In this document: piece after piece, positions 8,025 through 15,995 of the stretch
How the letters are laid out: each line of letters opens with the position of its first letter
How positions within the stretch are numbered: position 1 is the stretch's first letter
NCBI RefSeq assembly: GCF_031979925.1
Contig: NZ_DALZFB010000009.1
Coordinates: 62,001-126,000 of the forward strand
Length of the DNA stretch: 64,000 bases
Origin: Pseudescherichia sp031979925
GTDB taxonomy: Bacteria; Pseudomonadota; Gammaproteobacteria; Enterobacterales; Enterobacteriaceae
Direction of reading: 5' to 3'
The notes under the pieces: model-generated
Seen by the model: only the letters and a program-made list of their open reading frames with translations
What the model was told of the DNA's origin: nothing
Database searches by the model: none
Translations under genes and position numbers: made by a program

Positions 8025-8918
8025 ATGGTGGATACCGCAACCACGAAAGCTGTACCCGCTTCCCAGGCGCTACCTGCCCGGCAGGGCTACTGGCACGGCG
8101 TCTTTCGTCGTCTGCTACGCGATCCCGGCGGCGTGATCGTCGGGACGATCATCCTGCTGCTGCTGGCCCTGGCGCTGTTTGGCCCCTGGCTGATTATAAA
8201 AGATCCTTACCAGACCTCGATGTTTCTCCGCCTGAAGCCCATTGGCACCGACGGCTTTCCTCTCGGCTCCGACGAGCTGGGGCGGGATATGCTCTCGCGC
8301 CTGATCCTCGGTACCCGTCTGTCGCTGTTTATGGGGATTGTTCCAGTAGTGTTCGCCTTTTTCATCGGCGGTGCGATCGGCATTATCGCTGGCTACGCGG
8401 GAGGGAAAACCAACACCATCATTATGCGTACCGTGGATGTCTTCTACGCCTTCCCGTCGGTACTGCTGGCCATTGCCCTGTCGGGCGCGATGGGCGCGGG
8501 GATCGGTAATGCCCTGCTGTCGCTGACCCTGGTGTTTGTCCCGCAGGTAGCGCGCATTGCTGAGAGCGTTACCGCCCAGGTGCGGCATATGGATTATATC
8601 GACGCTGCCCGCGCCACCGGGGCCAGCGCATTCACCATTATCCGCGTCCAGGTGCTGGGCAACGTGCTGGGGCCGATCTTTGTCTTCTCTACCGGGCTAA
8701 TCTCGGTCTGCATGATCCTCGCCTCCGGGCTGTCGTTTCTGGGACTGGGAGTGCGTCCGCCGGAGCCGGAGTGGGGCCTGATGCTCAACACGTTGCGCAC
8801 GGCAATCTACACCCAGCCGTGGGTGGCGGCCCTGCCAGGCCTGATGATCTTTATCACCTCCATCTCGTTCAACATCCTCGCGGACCGCCTGCGTGCGGCA
8901 ATGGCGATTAAGGAGTAA
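8025..8918 (+). CDS. ABC transporter permease, DppC/OppC type
   Basis: This 297-residue protein has the N-terminal OppC-type cytoplasmic segment followed by a first helix (about residues 44-66) and five more helices. The DppC-type motif FPLGSDELGRDMLSRL at about residues 82-97 and the EAA loop AARATGASAFTIIRVQVL near residue 195 are clear. It pairs with the preceding permease and is separated from the next ATPase gene by only 3 bases, so it is translated as part of the same operon. Confidence 0.92.
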   Translation: MVDTATTKAVPASQALPARQGYWHGVFRRLLRDPGGVIVGTIILLLLALALFGPWLIIKDPYQTSMFLRLKPIGTDGFPLGSDELGRDMLSRLILGTRLSLFMGIVPVVFAFFIGGAIGIIAGYAGGKTNTIIMRTVDVFYAFPSVLLAIALSGAMGAGIGNALLSLTLVFVPQVARIAESVTAQVRHMDYIDAARATGASAFTIIRVQVLGNVLGPIFVFSTGLISVCMILASGLSFLGLGVRPPEPEWGLMLNTLRTAIYTQPWVAALPGLMIFITSISFNILADRLRAAMAIKE

Positions 8919-8921
8919 GCG

Positions 8922-9965
8922 ATGCAACCTTTTGTCAATGTTGACGTGGGCGGGCCAGCACAGCCGCTGCTGACGGTCCACAGCCTGTTGAAATATTTTC
9001 GTTCCGGCGGCGGCAAGAAGCATGACGTAGTGCAGGCGGTAGATGACGTCAGCTTTACGGTGGTGAAAGGCGAAACCCTCGGCGTAGTGGGCGAGTCGGG
9101 CTGCGGTAAATCCACCACGGCACGACTGCTGATGCAGCTTCTCAATCAGGACAGCGGAGAGCTGATCTTTGATGGGCTGGCGGTGGGATCGACGCATCTG
9201 CCGATGAAGGCTTATCGCCGCCAGGTGCAGATGGTGTTTCAGGACAGCTATGCCTCCCTCAACCCACGCATGACGATGGAAGAGAGTATCGCCTTCGGCC
9301 AGCGCGTGCACGGCATCAGCGCCAAAGAGGCCAGCGAGTACGCTCGCTATCTGCTCGCCCACGTCGGCCTGGAGCCGGGACGCTTTGCCCACCGCTATCC
9401 GCATGAGCTTTCCGGCGGCCAGCGCCAGCGGGTGAATATCGCCCGCGCCCTGGCAATGAAGCCGCGGCTGGTGATCCTCGACGAGGCGGTATCCGCGCTG
9501 GATAAGTCGGTCGAGGCTCAGGTATTGCAGCTGCTGCAGGAGCTTAAGCGCACTCTGGAGCTGACCTATGTCTTTATCAGCCACGATCTGCACGTAGTGC
9601 GCTGGCTGTCGGATCGCATTCTGGTGATGTATCTCGGCGAGGTGGTGGAGATCGGTCCGGCGGAGCAGCTCTTTACCGCCTCCGCACACCCTTACACCCG
9701 CGCCCTGCTCAGTTCGATGCCGTCGATGGATCCGCATAATCGCACCCTGATATCACCGCTGAGCGGCGATCCGCCCAGCCCGATCGCCCCGCCTTCCGGC
9801 TGTCGATTTCATACCCGCTGCCCGCACGCCAAAGCGGTATGCGCGCAGGTTAAACCCAAACTGGAGAGCGTGGGCGACGGCCATCAAAGCGCCTGCCTGA
9901 TGGCGCAGCCGGGGTCGGCGTGGCATCGGGATATTGCCGTTCAGGAGGTAAGCTATGTCGCATGA
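8922..9965 (+). CDS. ABC transporter ATP-binding protein, DppF/OppF type
   Basis: This 347-residue ATPase powers the importer. Walker A is GESGCGKST (about residue 66), the ABC signature is LSGGQRQR and Walker B is LVILDEAVSALD, followed by the switch His in ISHDLHVV. The C-terminal oligo_HPY domain carries the CRFHTRCPHAKAVC cysteine cluster found in Opp/Dpp ATPases, which can bind an iron-sulfur centre in some relatives. Its end overlaps the start of the second ATPase by 11 bases. The F-type subunit precedes the D-type one here, the reverse of the E. coli dpp order. Confidence 0.92.
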   Translation: MQPFVNVDVGGPAQPLLTVHSLLKYFRSGGGKKHDVVQAVDDVSFTVVKGETLGVVGESGCGKSTTARLLMQLLNQDSGELIFDGLAVGSTHLPMKAYRRQVQMVFQDSYASLNPRMTMEESIAFGQRVHGISAKEASEYARYLLAHVGLEPGRFAHRYPHELSGGQRQRVNIARALAMKPRLVILDEAVSALDKSVEAQVLQLLQELKRTLELTYVFISHDLHVVRWLSDRILVMYLGEVVEIGPAEQLFTASAHPYTRALLSSMPSMDPHNRTLISPLSGDPPSPIAPPSGCRFHTRCPHAKAVCAQVKPKLESVGDGHQSACLMAQPGSAWHRDIAVQEVSYVA

Positions 9966-10965
9966 ACCGTTTGTTCATATCCGCGATCTGCGGGTTGAGT
10001 TTCGCCGCGAGGGCCAGACGATCAATGCGGTGAACGGCGTCTCGTTTGACGTGCGTAAAGGCGAGGTGATGGCGCTGATCGGCGAGTCGGGGTCCGGCAA
10101 AAGCGTCACCCTGCGGGCGCTGATGCGCCTGCATCCGCCAAAAACTAGCCTGCTCTCCGGAACGCTGCGGGTCGGTGATCAAGAGGTGCTAAGCATGAGC
10201 GCCTCCCAGCTGCGGCGCTATCGCGGCGCGCTGTGCGCCATGATCTTCCAGGAGCCGCTGCTGGCCTTCGACCCAGTCTATACCGTCGGCCAGCAGATCG
10301 TAGAGGGACTGCGCCGCCATGAAGGGCTCTCTCGCCAGGCGGCAAGGGAGCGGGCGCTCGACGCGCTACGCCAGGTGCGGATCCCCAGCCCGGATCGGCG
10401 GCTGGATGCCTACCCTCACGAGATGTCCGGCGGCATGCGCCAGCGGGCAATGATCGCCCTCGCCCTGTCGTGCAATCCGCAGCTGCTGCTGGCGGACGAG
10501 CCAACTACCGCTCTCGACGCCACGGTGCAGATCCAGATCCTGATCCTGCTGCGCGAGCAGCAAAAGCAGCGCGATCTCTCGATCATCTTTGTCACCCACG
10601 ACATTGGTGCGGCGGTGGAGATCGCCGATCGCGTGGCGGTGATGTACGCCGGACGCATCGTTGAGGAGGCGTCGATGGCAGAGATTTTATACCATCCGCG
10701 TCACCCCTATACCCAGGTTCTGCTCGGCAGCCGTCCCAAAGAGGGGCTGAAAAAAGGCGATGTTCTGCACTGCATTCCCGGCTCGCCGCCGGATCTGGCC
10801 CGCCTGCCCGCAGGGTGCGCCTTTGCCGATCGCTGCCCCCACGCCCTGCCCGCCTGCGCCGAGAGCCAGCCAGCTACCGAGCAGGTGACCGAGCGTCACG
10901 TGGTGAGCTGTCATCGCTGGCGAGAGCTGGCAGCAACCTCCGAACGTCAGGCAACCTACGCCTGA
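9955..10965 (+). CDS. ABC transporter ATP-binding protein, DppD/OppD type
   Basis: This 336-residue partner ATPase has Walker A GESGSGKS at about residue 42 and the MSGGMRQR signature that marks the D-type subunit, against LSGGQRQR in the F-type. It also has LLADEPTTALD as Walker B and the switch THDIGAA. The C-terminal CAFADRCPHALPAC motif repeats the cysteine cluster of its partner. The start overlaps the previous gene, with AGGAGG about 6 bases before the ATG, implying coupled translation. The two ATPases should form the heterodimeric engine under the two permeases. Confidence 0.92.
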   Translation: MSHEPFVHIRDLRVEFRREGQTINAVNGVSFDVRKGEVMALIGESGSGKSVTLRALMRLHPPKTSLLSGTLRVGDQEVLSMSASQLRRYRGALCAMIFQEPLLAFDPVYTVGQQIVEGLRRHEGLSRQAARERALDALRQVRIPSPDRRLDAYPHEMSGGMRQRAMIALALSCNPQLLLADEPTTALDATVQIQILILLREQQKQRDLSIIFVTHDIGAAVEIADRVAVMYAGRIVEEASMAEILYHPRHPYTQVLLGSRPKEGLKKGDVLHCIPGSPPDLARLPAGCAFADRCPHALPACAESQPATEQVTERHVVSCHRWRELAATSERQATYA

Positions 10966-10997
10966 ACCTGTTTACGCCATAACCCAGAGGAGCCAAC

Positions 10998-12182
10998 ATG
11001 CAGGATGATATTCACGCCTTTATGCCCTACCCGGCTTACCCGGTACCGCACGCCACCAGCGGGCCGCTGAGCGGCATGACTTTCGCCGTTAAGGATCTGT
11101 TCGATGTTGCAGGCTATCCGACCGGAGGCGGTAACCCGCATCTGCTGGCGCTCTCAGGGATTAAGAGCCACACCGCACCGGTGGTGCAGCGTCTGCTAAA
11201 CAGCGGTGCGCGGTTCATGGGTAAAACCCATACCAGCGAGCTGGCCTACTCCATGAGCGGCCATAACGTTCACTACGGCTGGCCGCGCAACGGCGCTGCG
11301 CCAGACCATATTCCCGGCGGCTCTTCATCAGGTTCGGCCTCGGCGGTCTCTAACGGCGTGTGCGACTTTGCCCTCGGCACCGATACCGGCGGCTCGGTAC
11401 GCACGCCAGCCAGCTACTGCGGTCTGTACGGTTTGCGCCCCACCCACGGGCGCATCTCCCTCGACGGCTGTCAGCCGCTCTGCGCCACCATGGATACCTG
11501 CGGTTTCTTCGCCCGCACTCCAGAAGTTTTTAAAGCTGTCGCTGAGTGTCTGCTGGGCAGCGACAGTCTGACTACGACAAATGTAAAGCTGGCCTGCCAT
11601 GAAGGGCTGTTCTCCCGCCTGCCGGCGCACAGCCAGCAGGCGCTGCTTTCTGTACGCCAGCGTATGGCCAGCCATTTTGGCGACATCACTAGCCTGAGCT
11701 CGCCGCTGCCGGAGGTTGAGGATATCTATCTCGCTTTCCGCCAGATCCAGGGCTACGAAGCGTGGCAGTCACAGGGAGCGACCATTGAGCGCTATGGCCT
11801 GCAACTGGGGCCGGACGTGCGTGAGCGTTTCTTCTGGGGGAAAGCAGTGACCACGGCGCAATTTGAGGCCGCCTGCCAGCTGCGAGAGCAATTTACCGCC
11901 TGGTGGGAAGAGCAGCTTGGCGACGCGGTGTTGGTTCTGCCCACCGTGCCCGACGGTGCGCCGCTGCTTACCGCTCAGGCCGATGAGATCGAGGCGGTGC
12001 GTCGTCTCTCCCACGATATTTTACTGATTTCGGTCATGACCCGACGTCCACAGGTCACGCTGCCAGTCGCGCAAGTGGGTGGCCTGCCGCTGGGTATTTC
12101 ACTTCTGGGTCCACGCGGTAGCGATCGCCTGCTGGTCGATCTGGCCGCTTCATTTATGCAAGGAGACGACAATGAGCAGTGA
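10998..12182 (+). CDS. Amidase-signature family hydrolase
   Basis: This 394-residue enzyme contains the complete Ser-cisSer-Lys triad of amidase-signature enzymes: K32 in FAVKDLFDV, S109 in PGGSSSGSAS and S133 in GTDTGGSVRTP. The 24-residue distance between the two serines equals that of fatty-acid amide hydrolase. It is shorter than GatA and lacks its C-terminal extension, so it is a small-molecule amidase rather than a tRNA amidotransferase. It hydrolyses a C-N amide to an acid and an amine or ammonia. It follows the transporter by 32 bases with an AGAGGAG ribosome site and overlaps the next gene by 11 bases. The specific substrate is not evident. Confidence 0.9.
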   Translation: MQDDIHAFMPYPAYPVPHATSGPLSGMTFAVKDLFDVAGYPTGGGNPHLLALSGIKSHTAPVVQRLLNSGARFMGKTHTSELAYSMSGHNVHYGWPRNGAAPDHIPGGSSSGSASAVSNGVCDFALGTDTGGSVRTPASYCGLYGLRPTHGRISLDGCQPLCATMDTCGFFARTPEVFKAVAECLLGSDSLTTTNVKLACHEGLFSRLPAHSQQALLSVRQRMASHFGDITSLSSPLPEVEDIYLAFRQIQGYEAWQSQGATIERYGLQLGPDVRERFFWGKAVTTAQFEAACQLREQFTAWWEEQLGDAVLVLPTVPDGAPLLTAQADEIEAVRRLSHDILLISVMTRRPQVTLPVAQVGGLPLGISLLGPRGSDRLLVDLAASFMQGDDNEQ

Positions 12183-13440
12183 TGTCCTGATTACCGCGGT
12201 GACAGATACAACGGTTTGCCGCATTAACGGCGAGCGGCTATGGGATTCATTGATGACCCTGGCAGAGATTGGCGCGACGCCGAAAGGGGGTTGCCGTCGG
12301 CTGACCTTAACCGATCTCGATCGCCAGGGGCGGGAGCTGGTGATCGGCTGGGCGCAAGATGCTGGCCTGAGCATCACCGTGGATAAGATCGGTAATGTCT
12401 TTATGCGCCGGGAAGGCCGCAACCCGATGCTGCCCCCGGTAGTTGCCGGGAGCCACATCGATACTCAGCCCACCGGCGGCAAGTTTGATGGCAATTACGG
12501 CGTGCTGGCGGCGCTGGAAGTGGTACGCACCCTTAACGATCTGGAGATAACCACCGAAGCGCCGATTGAAGTGGTGTTCTGGACCAATGAGGAGGGATCG
12601 CGCTTCGTGCCGGTGATGATGGGCTCCGGCGTCTTTGCTGGGGTTTTGCCGCTAGAGAAGGCCTACGCCGCGAAAGATGCCGAGGGCAAAACCGTGGGGG
12701 AGGAGCTGGCGCGGATTGGCTACGTTGGCAGCCAGACGCCGGGGGACCATCCGGTAGGTGCCTACTTTGAGGCGCACATCGAGCAGGGTCCGATCCTTGA
12801 AGATGAAGAGAAAGTGATTGGTGTGGTTCAGGGCGTACTGGGTATCCGCTGGTATGACTGCGTAGTCACTGGCCAGGAGTCCCACGCCGGACCCACGCCG
12901 ATGCGCCTGCGTCAGGATGCATTGCAGATCGCCACCCGCATCATGCAGGAGGTAGTCGCCATCGCCGGGCGCAGCGAGGAGGGACGCGGGACTGTCGGGA
13001 TGGTGCAGGTCTACCCCAACAGCCGCAACGTGGTGCCGGGAGAGGTCACCTTTTCCATTGATATGCGAAATATCAGCGACGAAGCGGTAGATGAGATGGA
13101 TCGCCAGCTGCGTGATTTTATCGCCAGGGTTCAGCAGGAGAGCGGCATGGCGATCGCGCTAAAAGAGGTGAGCCACTATCCGGCCGCCCCGTTCCACCCC
13201 GCCTGCCAGGCGGCGATTGCCGAGGCGGCTGAGCGGCTAGGCTACCCTGCCCGCGAGATCGTCTCCGGAGCCGGACACGATGCGGTCTATATGAGCTATC
13301 TGGCTCCCACCGGAATGATCTTCATTCCCTGCAAGGATGGGATTAGCCATAACGAGATCGAGTACGCCTCGCCGGAGCACGTCACCGCTGGCGCAAACGT
13401 GCTGCTACAGGTCATGTTGCAGTATGCCCGGGCGGTGTAA
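12172..13440 (+). CDS. M20-family Zn-dependent amidohydrolase (N-carbamoyl-amino-acid hydrolase / allantoate amidohydrolase type)
   Basis: This 422-residue metallohydrolase starts at the ATG at 12172, which has AAGGAG 6 bases upstream inside the amidase gene. Metal ligands and catalytic acids typical of the carbamoylase branch are visible: H95 in AGSHIDTQ, D106 in GKFDGNYG, the NEEGSRF motif with E140/E141, H202 in EAHIEQG and a late His in GISHNE. The dimerisation lid domain lies at about residues 215-335 (GIRWYDC to KEVSHYP). Relatives hydrolyse N-carbamoyl amino acids, beta-ureidopropionate or allantoate and release CO2 and ammonia. Together with the importer and amidase this makes a two-step nitrogen-release pathway likely. 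Confidence 0.9.
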   Translation: MSSDVLITAVTDTTVCRINGERLWDSLMTLAEIGATPKGGCRRLTLTDLDRQGRELVIGWAQDAGLSITVDKIGNVFMRREGRNPMLPPVVAGSHIDTQPTGGKFDGNYGVLAALEVVRTLNDLEITTEAPIEVVFWTNEEGSRFVPVMMGSGVFAGVLPLEKAYAAKDAEGKTVGEELARIGYVGSQTPGDHPVGAYFEAHIEQGPILEDEEKVIGVVQGVLGIRWYDCVVTGQESHAGPTPMRLRQDALQIATRIMQEVVAIAGRSEEGRGTVGMVQVYPNSRNVVPGEVTFSIDMRNISDEAVDEMDRQLRDFIARVQQESGMAIALKEVSHYPAAPFHPACQAAIAEAAERLGYPAREIVSGAGHDAVYMSYLAPTGMIFIPCKDGISHNEIEYASPEHVTAGANVLLQVMLQYARAV

Positions 13441-13452
13441 TCGTCATAAACT

Positions 13453-13477
13453 AAGGGGGGCACAAAGCCCCTTTTCT
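13453..13477 (+). terminator. Terminator of the ABC-amidase operon
   Basis: AAGGGG pairs with CCCCTT around a short loop, followed by TTCTTT on the plus strand, 12 bases after the hydrolase stop. The facing minus-strand hcp gene ends at 13478, so this hairpin sits in the convergent junction. Confidence 0.75.
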
Positions 13478-13963
13478 TTATGCTGTTGGGCGCTCATTCC
13501 AGGCGTCAGTAAATTGAACGTTACCATCCTTATAAAGCCAGGTGATTTTAGTATAACGAAGCTGTACGTTTTCCATATGCCCCGTACCAGGACAATCTCT
13601 TGTATCATGCATCACTGGCGTGATTGAAATCACTTTGACACCTTCCATTAAAATGTTGAAGTACTCTGCCTCATGCCCTGCATCGTTGATATTGTAGAAC
13701 TTTAGTTCAGCGCTTTGCAGCGTCTGACCAGTGGCAACAGCCTTGTAGAGATACGGTGAAGAAGAGTCAATACTTTTAGTGAAGCTGAATGCGGAATGCT
13801 GGCGCGTCCCTGTTAACTTGCCTGTAGAGCCATTGGTGGGAATGCTGAGATTATGTATGAGATCTCTAAGCTCTATGCTTCCTTCACGATTTTTTACATC
13901 GGAACCGCCGTAAATCATAGCTCCACCATCGTTTTTTAAAAACAGGTGAACTGGTTCTGCCAT
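13478..13963 (-). CDS. Hcp-family type VI secretion tube protein
   Basis: This 161-residue protein is an Hcp: it begins MAEPVHLFLKNDGGAMIYGGS, has the LRDLIHNLSIPTNGSTGKLTGTRQHSAFSFTKSID stretch of the Hcp1 fold (a beta barrel that stacks into hexameric rings), and ends with ITWLYKDGNVQFTDAW. It is about the full length of the family, so it is not an Hcp fused to an effector. AAGGAG stands 7-8 bases before the ATG, 17 bases after the stop of the upstream membrane protein. No other type VI structural gene is in the window, so it is an orphan Hcp that would use an apparatus encoded elsewhere. Its base composition is AT-richer than the core. Confidence 0.9.
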   Translation of the reverse strand: MAEPVHLFLKNDGGAMIYGGSDVKNREGSIELRDLIHNLSIPTNGSTGKLTGTRQHSAFSFTKSIDSSSPYLYKAVATGQTLQSAELKFYNINDAGHEAEYFNILMEGVKVISITPVMHDTRDCPGTGHMENVQLRYTKITWLYKDGNVQFTDAWNERPTA

Positions 13964-13980
13964 TTTAAATCTCCTTGGTG

Positions 13981-14418
13981 TTAGTCTCTTGTGCCATTAG
14001 CGATTATGTTAATAACGGGCATAACAGCGATCCCGTCTGCGTAAAACAAATCTGAGTTAGTGAAATTGTAAATTTTCCCGGTCATTTTTATGTTTACTGT
14101 ATTCCCGTAAGCAGTAGCCGTAATTACATTTGTATTTGTCTCTAGAAAAGGGGCACGCTCTTTCAGAGCATCTATTACGTCTTTATTTCCTATGTCTTTT
14201 TCCAGGTAGAAACGATAAATATCCGAAACGGTGGCGTTCCCCTCATTGTATTTTGTAGCGTATAGCCAGACGCTGTCTGACAATTTCTGTTTACTAACAA
14301 ATACGTCTTGAGGCAGCGTGTTGGAAAAATAGTAATAGGCTGTATAACCGCCCACGAGCAGTAACAAGACCGCTGTAAGCATATAGTGCAGCTTTTTAAT
14401 AACCGATCTTGCGTGCAT
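13981..14418 (-). CDS. Single-pass membrane protein, candidate immunity protein
   Basis: This 145-residue protein has a short basic N-terminus, one transmembrane helix (about residues 12-30, rich in Leu, Val and Gly) and a soluble C-terminal domain of about 110 residues, which would face the periplasm. I do not recognise a named family. The gene overlaps the end of the upstream toxin-like gene by 23 bases and is followed 17 bases later by hcp. That position and size are what one expects of the immunity partner of a secreted effector. If so, its periplasmic topology suggests the toxin acts in the periplasm or envelope. The AT-rich composition matches its neighbours. Confidence 0.6.
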   Translation of the reverse strand: MHARSVIKKLHYMLTAVLLLLVGGYTAYYYFSNTLPQDVFVSKQKLSDSVWLYATKYNEGNATVSDIYRFYLEKDIGNKDVIDALKERAPFLETNTNVITATAYGNTVNIKMTGKIYNFTNSDLFYADGIAVMPVINIIANGTRD

Positions 14419-14788
14419 ACTCTATCCCTTGACTAATCCAATATTGGTCGTGTGGGTCGTCACCATACGGTGGTTTTTGATACCAATGCCCCCATCTTTT
14501 CTTGGTAGTTTTCGCCATTTCTTGTGCAAATCCAGCGCCCATTAGTAGGATTTCCGCCGGTATACCTGCGGCATAGCCGATTGCTCCATAATGGAAATTA
14601 CCAAAATTCTCTAACTCGGGATGATGCTGCTTGTAATCCCATGGGCCTCGGTTTCTAACTTGCATGTAAAACCATGCATAAGTTAAAGGCGTTGCCATAT
14701 CGCGAGCCATACCATGAGCACGGGCTATACGCATGTGATCCAAAATTAATGATATTCCTTGCGAAGGAAGTAAAGGTATAACTGCCAT
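14396..14788 (-). CDS. Polymorphic toxin type 44-like protein, probable type VI effector
   Basis: This 130-residue protein is a free-standing toxin-type domain. It shows the pattern I associate with polymorphic toxin type 44: W50-D-Y-K, the NFGNFHYGAIGYAAGIP block (residues 61-77, with His66) and the acidic GDDPHDQYWISQGIEYA block (109-125, with Asp110, Asp111, His113 and Asp114). The His and Asp residues are candidates for the active site. No trafficking domain, signal peptide or PAAR/VgrG part is attached. AAGGG lies about 6 bases before the start. It is the first gene of a three-gene unit ending in hcp, so delivery as Hcp cargo is plausible. The biochemical activity is not established from sequence, and the family assignment rests on recalled motifs only. 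Confidence 0.65.
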   Translation of the reverse strand: MAVIPLLPSQGISLILDHMRIARAHGMARDMATPLTYAWFYMQVRNRGPWDYKQHHPELENFGNFHYGAIGYAAGIPAEILLMGAGFAQEMAKTTKKRWGHWYQKPPYGDDPHDQYWISQGIEYARKIGY

Positions 14789-15012
14789 GTTAACCCTTCT
14801 GTTTATGAGTGATTAACAATCGTACTGCTGGCGGTAAAACAGAGTAAAGCTTGTTTTCAGGAAATAGCTTATTTTCGGACACCAAATCCCTTCAGCTTGT
14901 TGGTGGTAACACAACGCACGGAGCGTAACAGTTGCATCGTTGCCAGGTCATCTCTCAGTAGCGCTGTTAGCTGTTTTCACTTGATACGAAACTGCGGGTA
15001 GGCTTCGGCGGA

Positions 15013-15903
15013 CTAGCGGGCAAATCTCCGCGATCCGGCCACGCACAGGATCACGCCCAGCGTGCTGGCGAGCATCAGCGGATCGACGGTTTCGTGCAAC
15101 AGCGTGGCGGATAAGCCAAGCCCGATAAATGGCTGCAACAGTTGCAGCTGTCCTACGGCAGCGATGCCGCCAAGGGCCAGTCCCTTATACCAGAAGATAA
15201 ACCCGATAAGCATGCTAAACAGCGACACGTAGCCCAGCGCAACCCAGGCTGACGTAGAGAAGGTGCTAAACGATTCTGGCCGTGTGATAAACGAGGCGAT
15301 AAGCATAAAGGGCAGCGAAATTATCAGCGCCCAGCTGATGACCTGCCAGCCCCCCAGCTCGCGTGTTAGCTTTGCGCCTTCGGCATAGCCCAGACCGCAG
15401 ACGATTATCGCCGCGAACATCAGCAGATCTCCCGCCAGCGAGGCAGAGGCATTTTGCGACAGGGCAAAGCTAGCAACCAGCAGGCTGCCCACCCCAGAAA
15501 AGATCCAGAAGGCAAGGCGCGGACGCTCGCCGCCGCGCAGCACGCCGAAGATGGCCGTGGTGAGCGGCAGTAGCCCCAGAAAGACAATAGATTGAGCGGA
15601 AGTCACGTGCTGCAACGCCAGTGCCGTCAGCAGCGGAAAGCCAACCACCACGCCCAGCGCAACGATAACCAGCGGCACAACCTGCGACCGATGCGGACGT
15701 TTTTCACGAAAGCCAGCAATCAGTCCGGCCGCGACAAGACCGGCAATCGAGGCGCGCAGAAACGTCAGAAAAAAGGGATCTATATTGAGTACGGCAACAC
15801 GGGTAGCGGGCAGCGAGCCGCTAAAGATAATCACCCCAAGCAAACCGTTGAGCCAGCCGGAGAGCGATCCCGGCCCCGCTTTATGCGCAACTGCATTAAC
15901 CAT
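15013..15903 (-). CDS. EamA/DMT-superfamily transporter
   Basis: This 296-residue inner-membrane protein has about ten transmembrane helices in two repeated EamA halves (residues about 15-145 and 155-290). The TRVAVLNIDPFFLTFLRASIAG segment ending the first repeat helix and GGIAAVGQLQLLQPFIGL in the second are family-typical. DMT transporters of this kind commonly export amino acids, nucleosides or metabolites. It is transcribed divergently from a MocR-type regulator across a 92-base gap, which suggests the regulator controls it. The substrate is unknown. Confidence 0.88.
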   Translation of the reverse strand: MVNAVAHKAGPGSLSGWLNGLLGVIIFSGSLPATRVAVLNIDPFFLTFLRASIAGLVAAGLIAGFREKRPHRSQVVPLVIVALGVVVGFPLLTALALQHVTSAQSIVFLGLLPLTTAIFGVLRGGERPRLAFWIFSGVGSLLVASFALSQNASASLAGDLLMFAAIIVCGLGYAEGAKLTRELGGWQVISWALIISLPFMLIASFITRPESFSTFSTSAWVALGYVSLFSMLIGFIFWYKGLALGGIAAVGQLQLLQPFIGLGLSATLLHETVDPLMLASTLGVILCVAGSRRFAR

Positions 15904-15995
15904 TTTTTACCACTCTCTATCAGCTTGAGTCATGAATAGCGGGATGGTAGTTTGCTCAATCCAGTACAATCAAAAAATTGTCATGGATACATGTC

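Noticed and set aside
10998..12182. The amidase as GatA of a tRNA amidotransferase
   Set aside because: No gatB or gatC is present, the protein is shorter than GatA, enterobacteria use GlnRS/AsnRS, and it sits in a transport operon.
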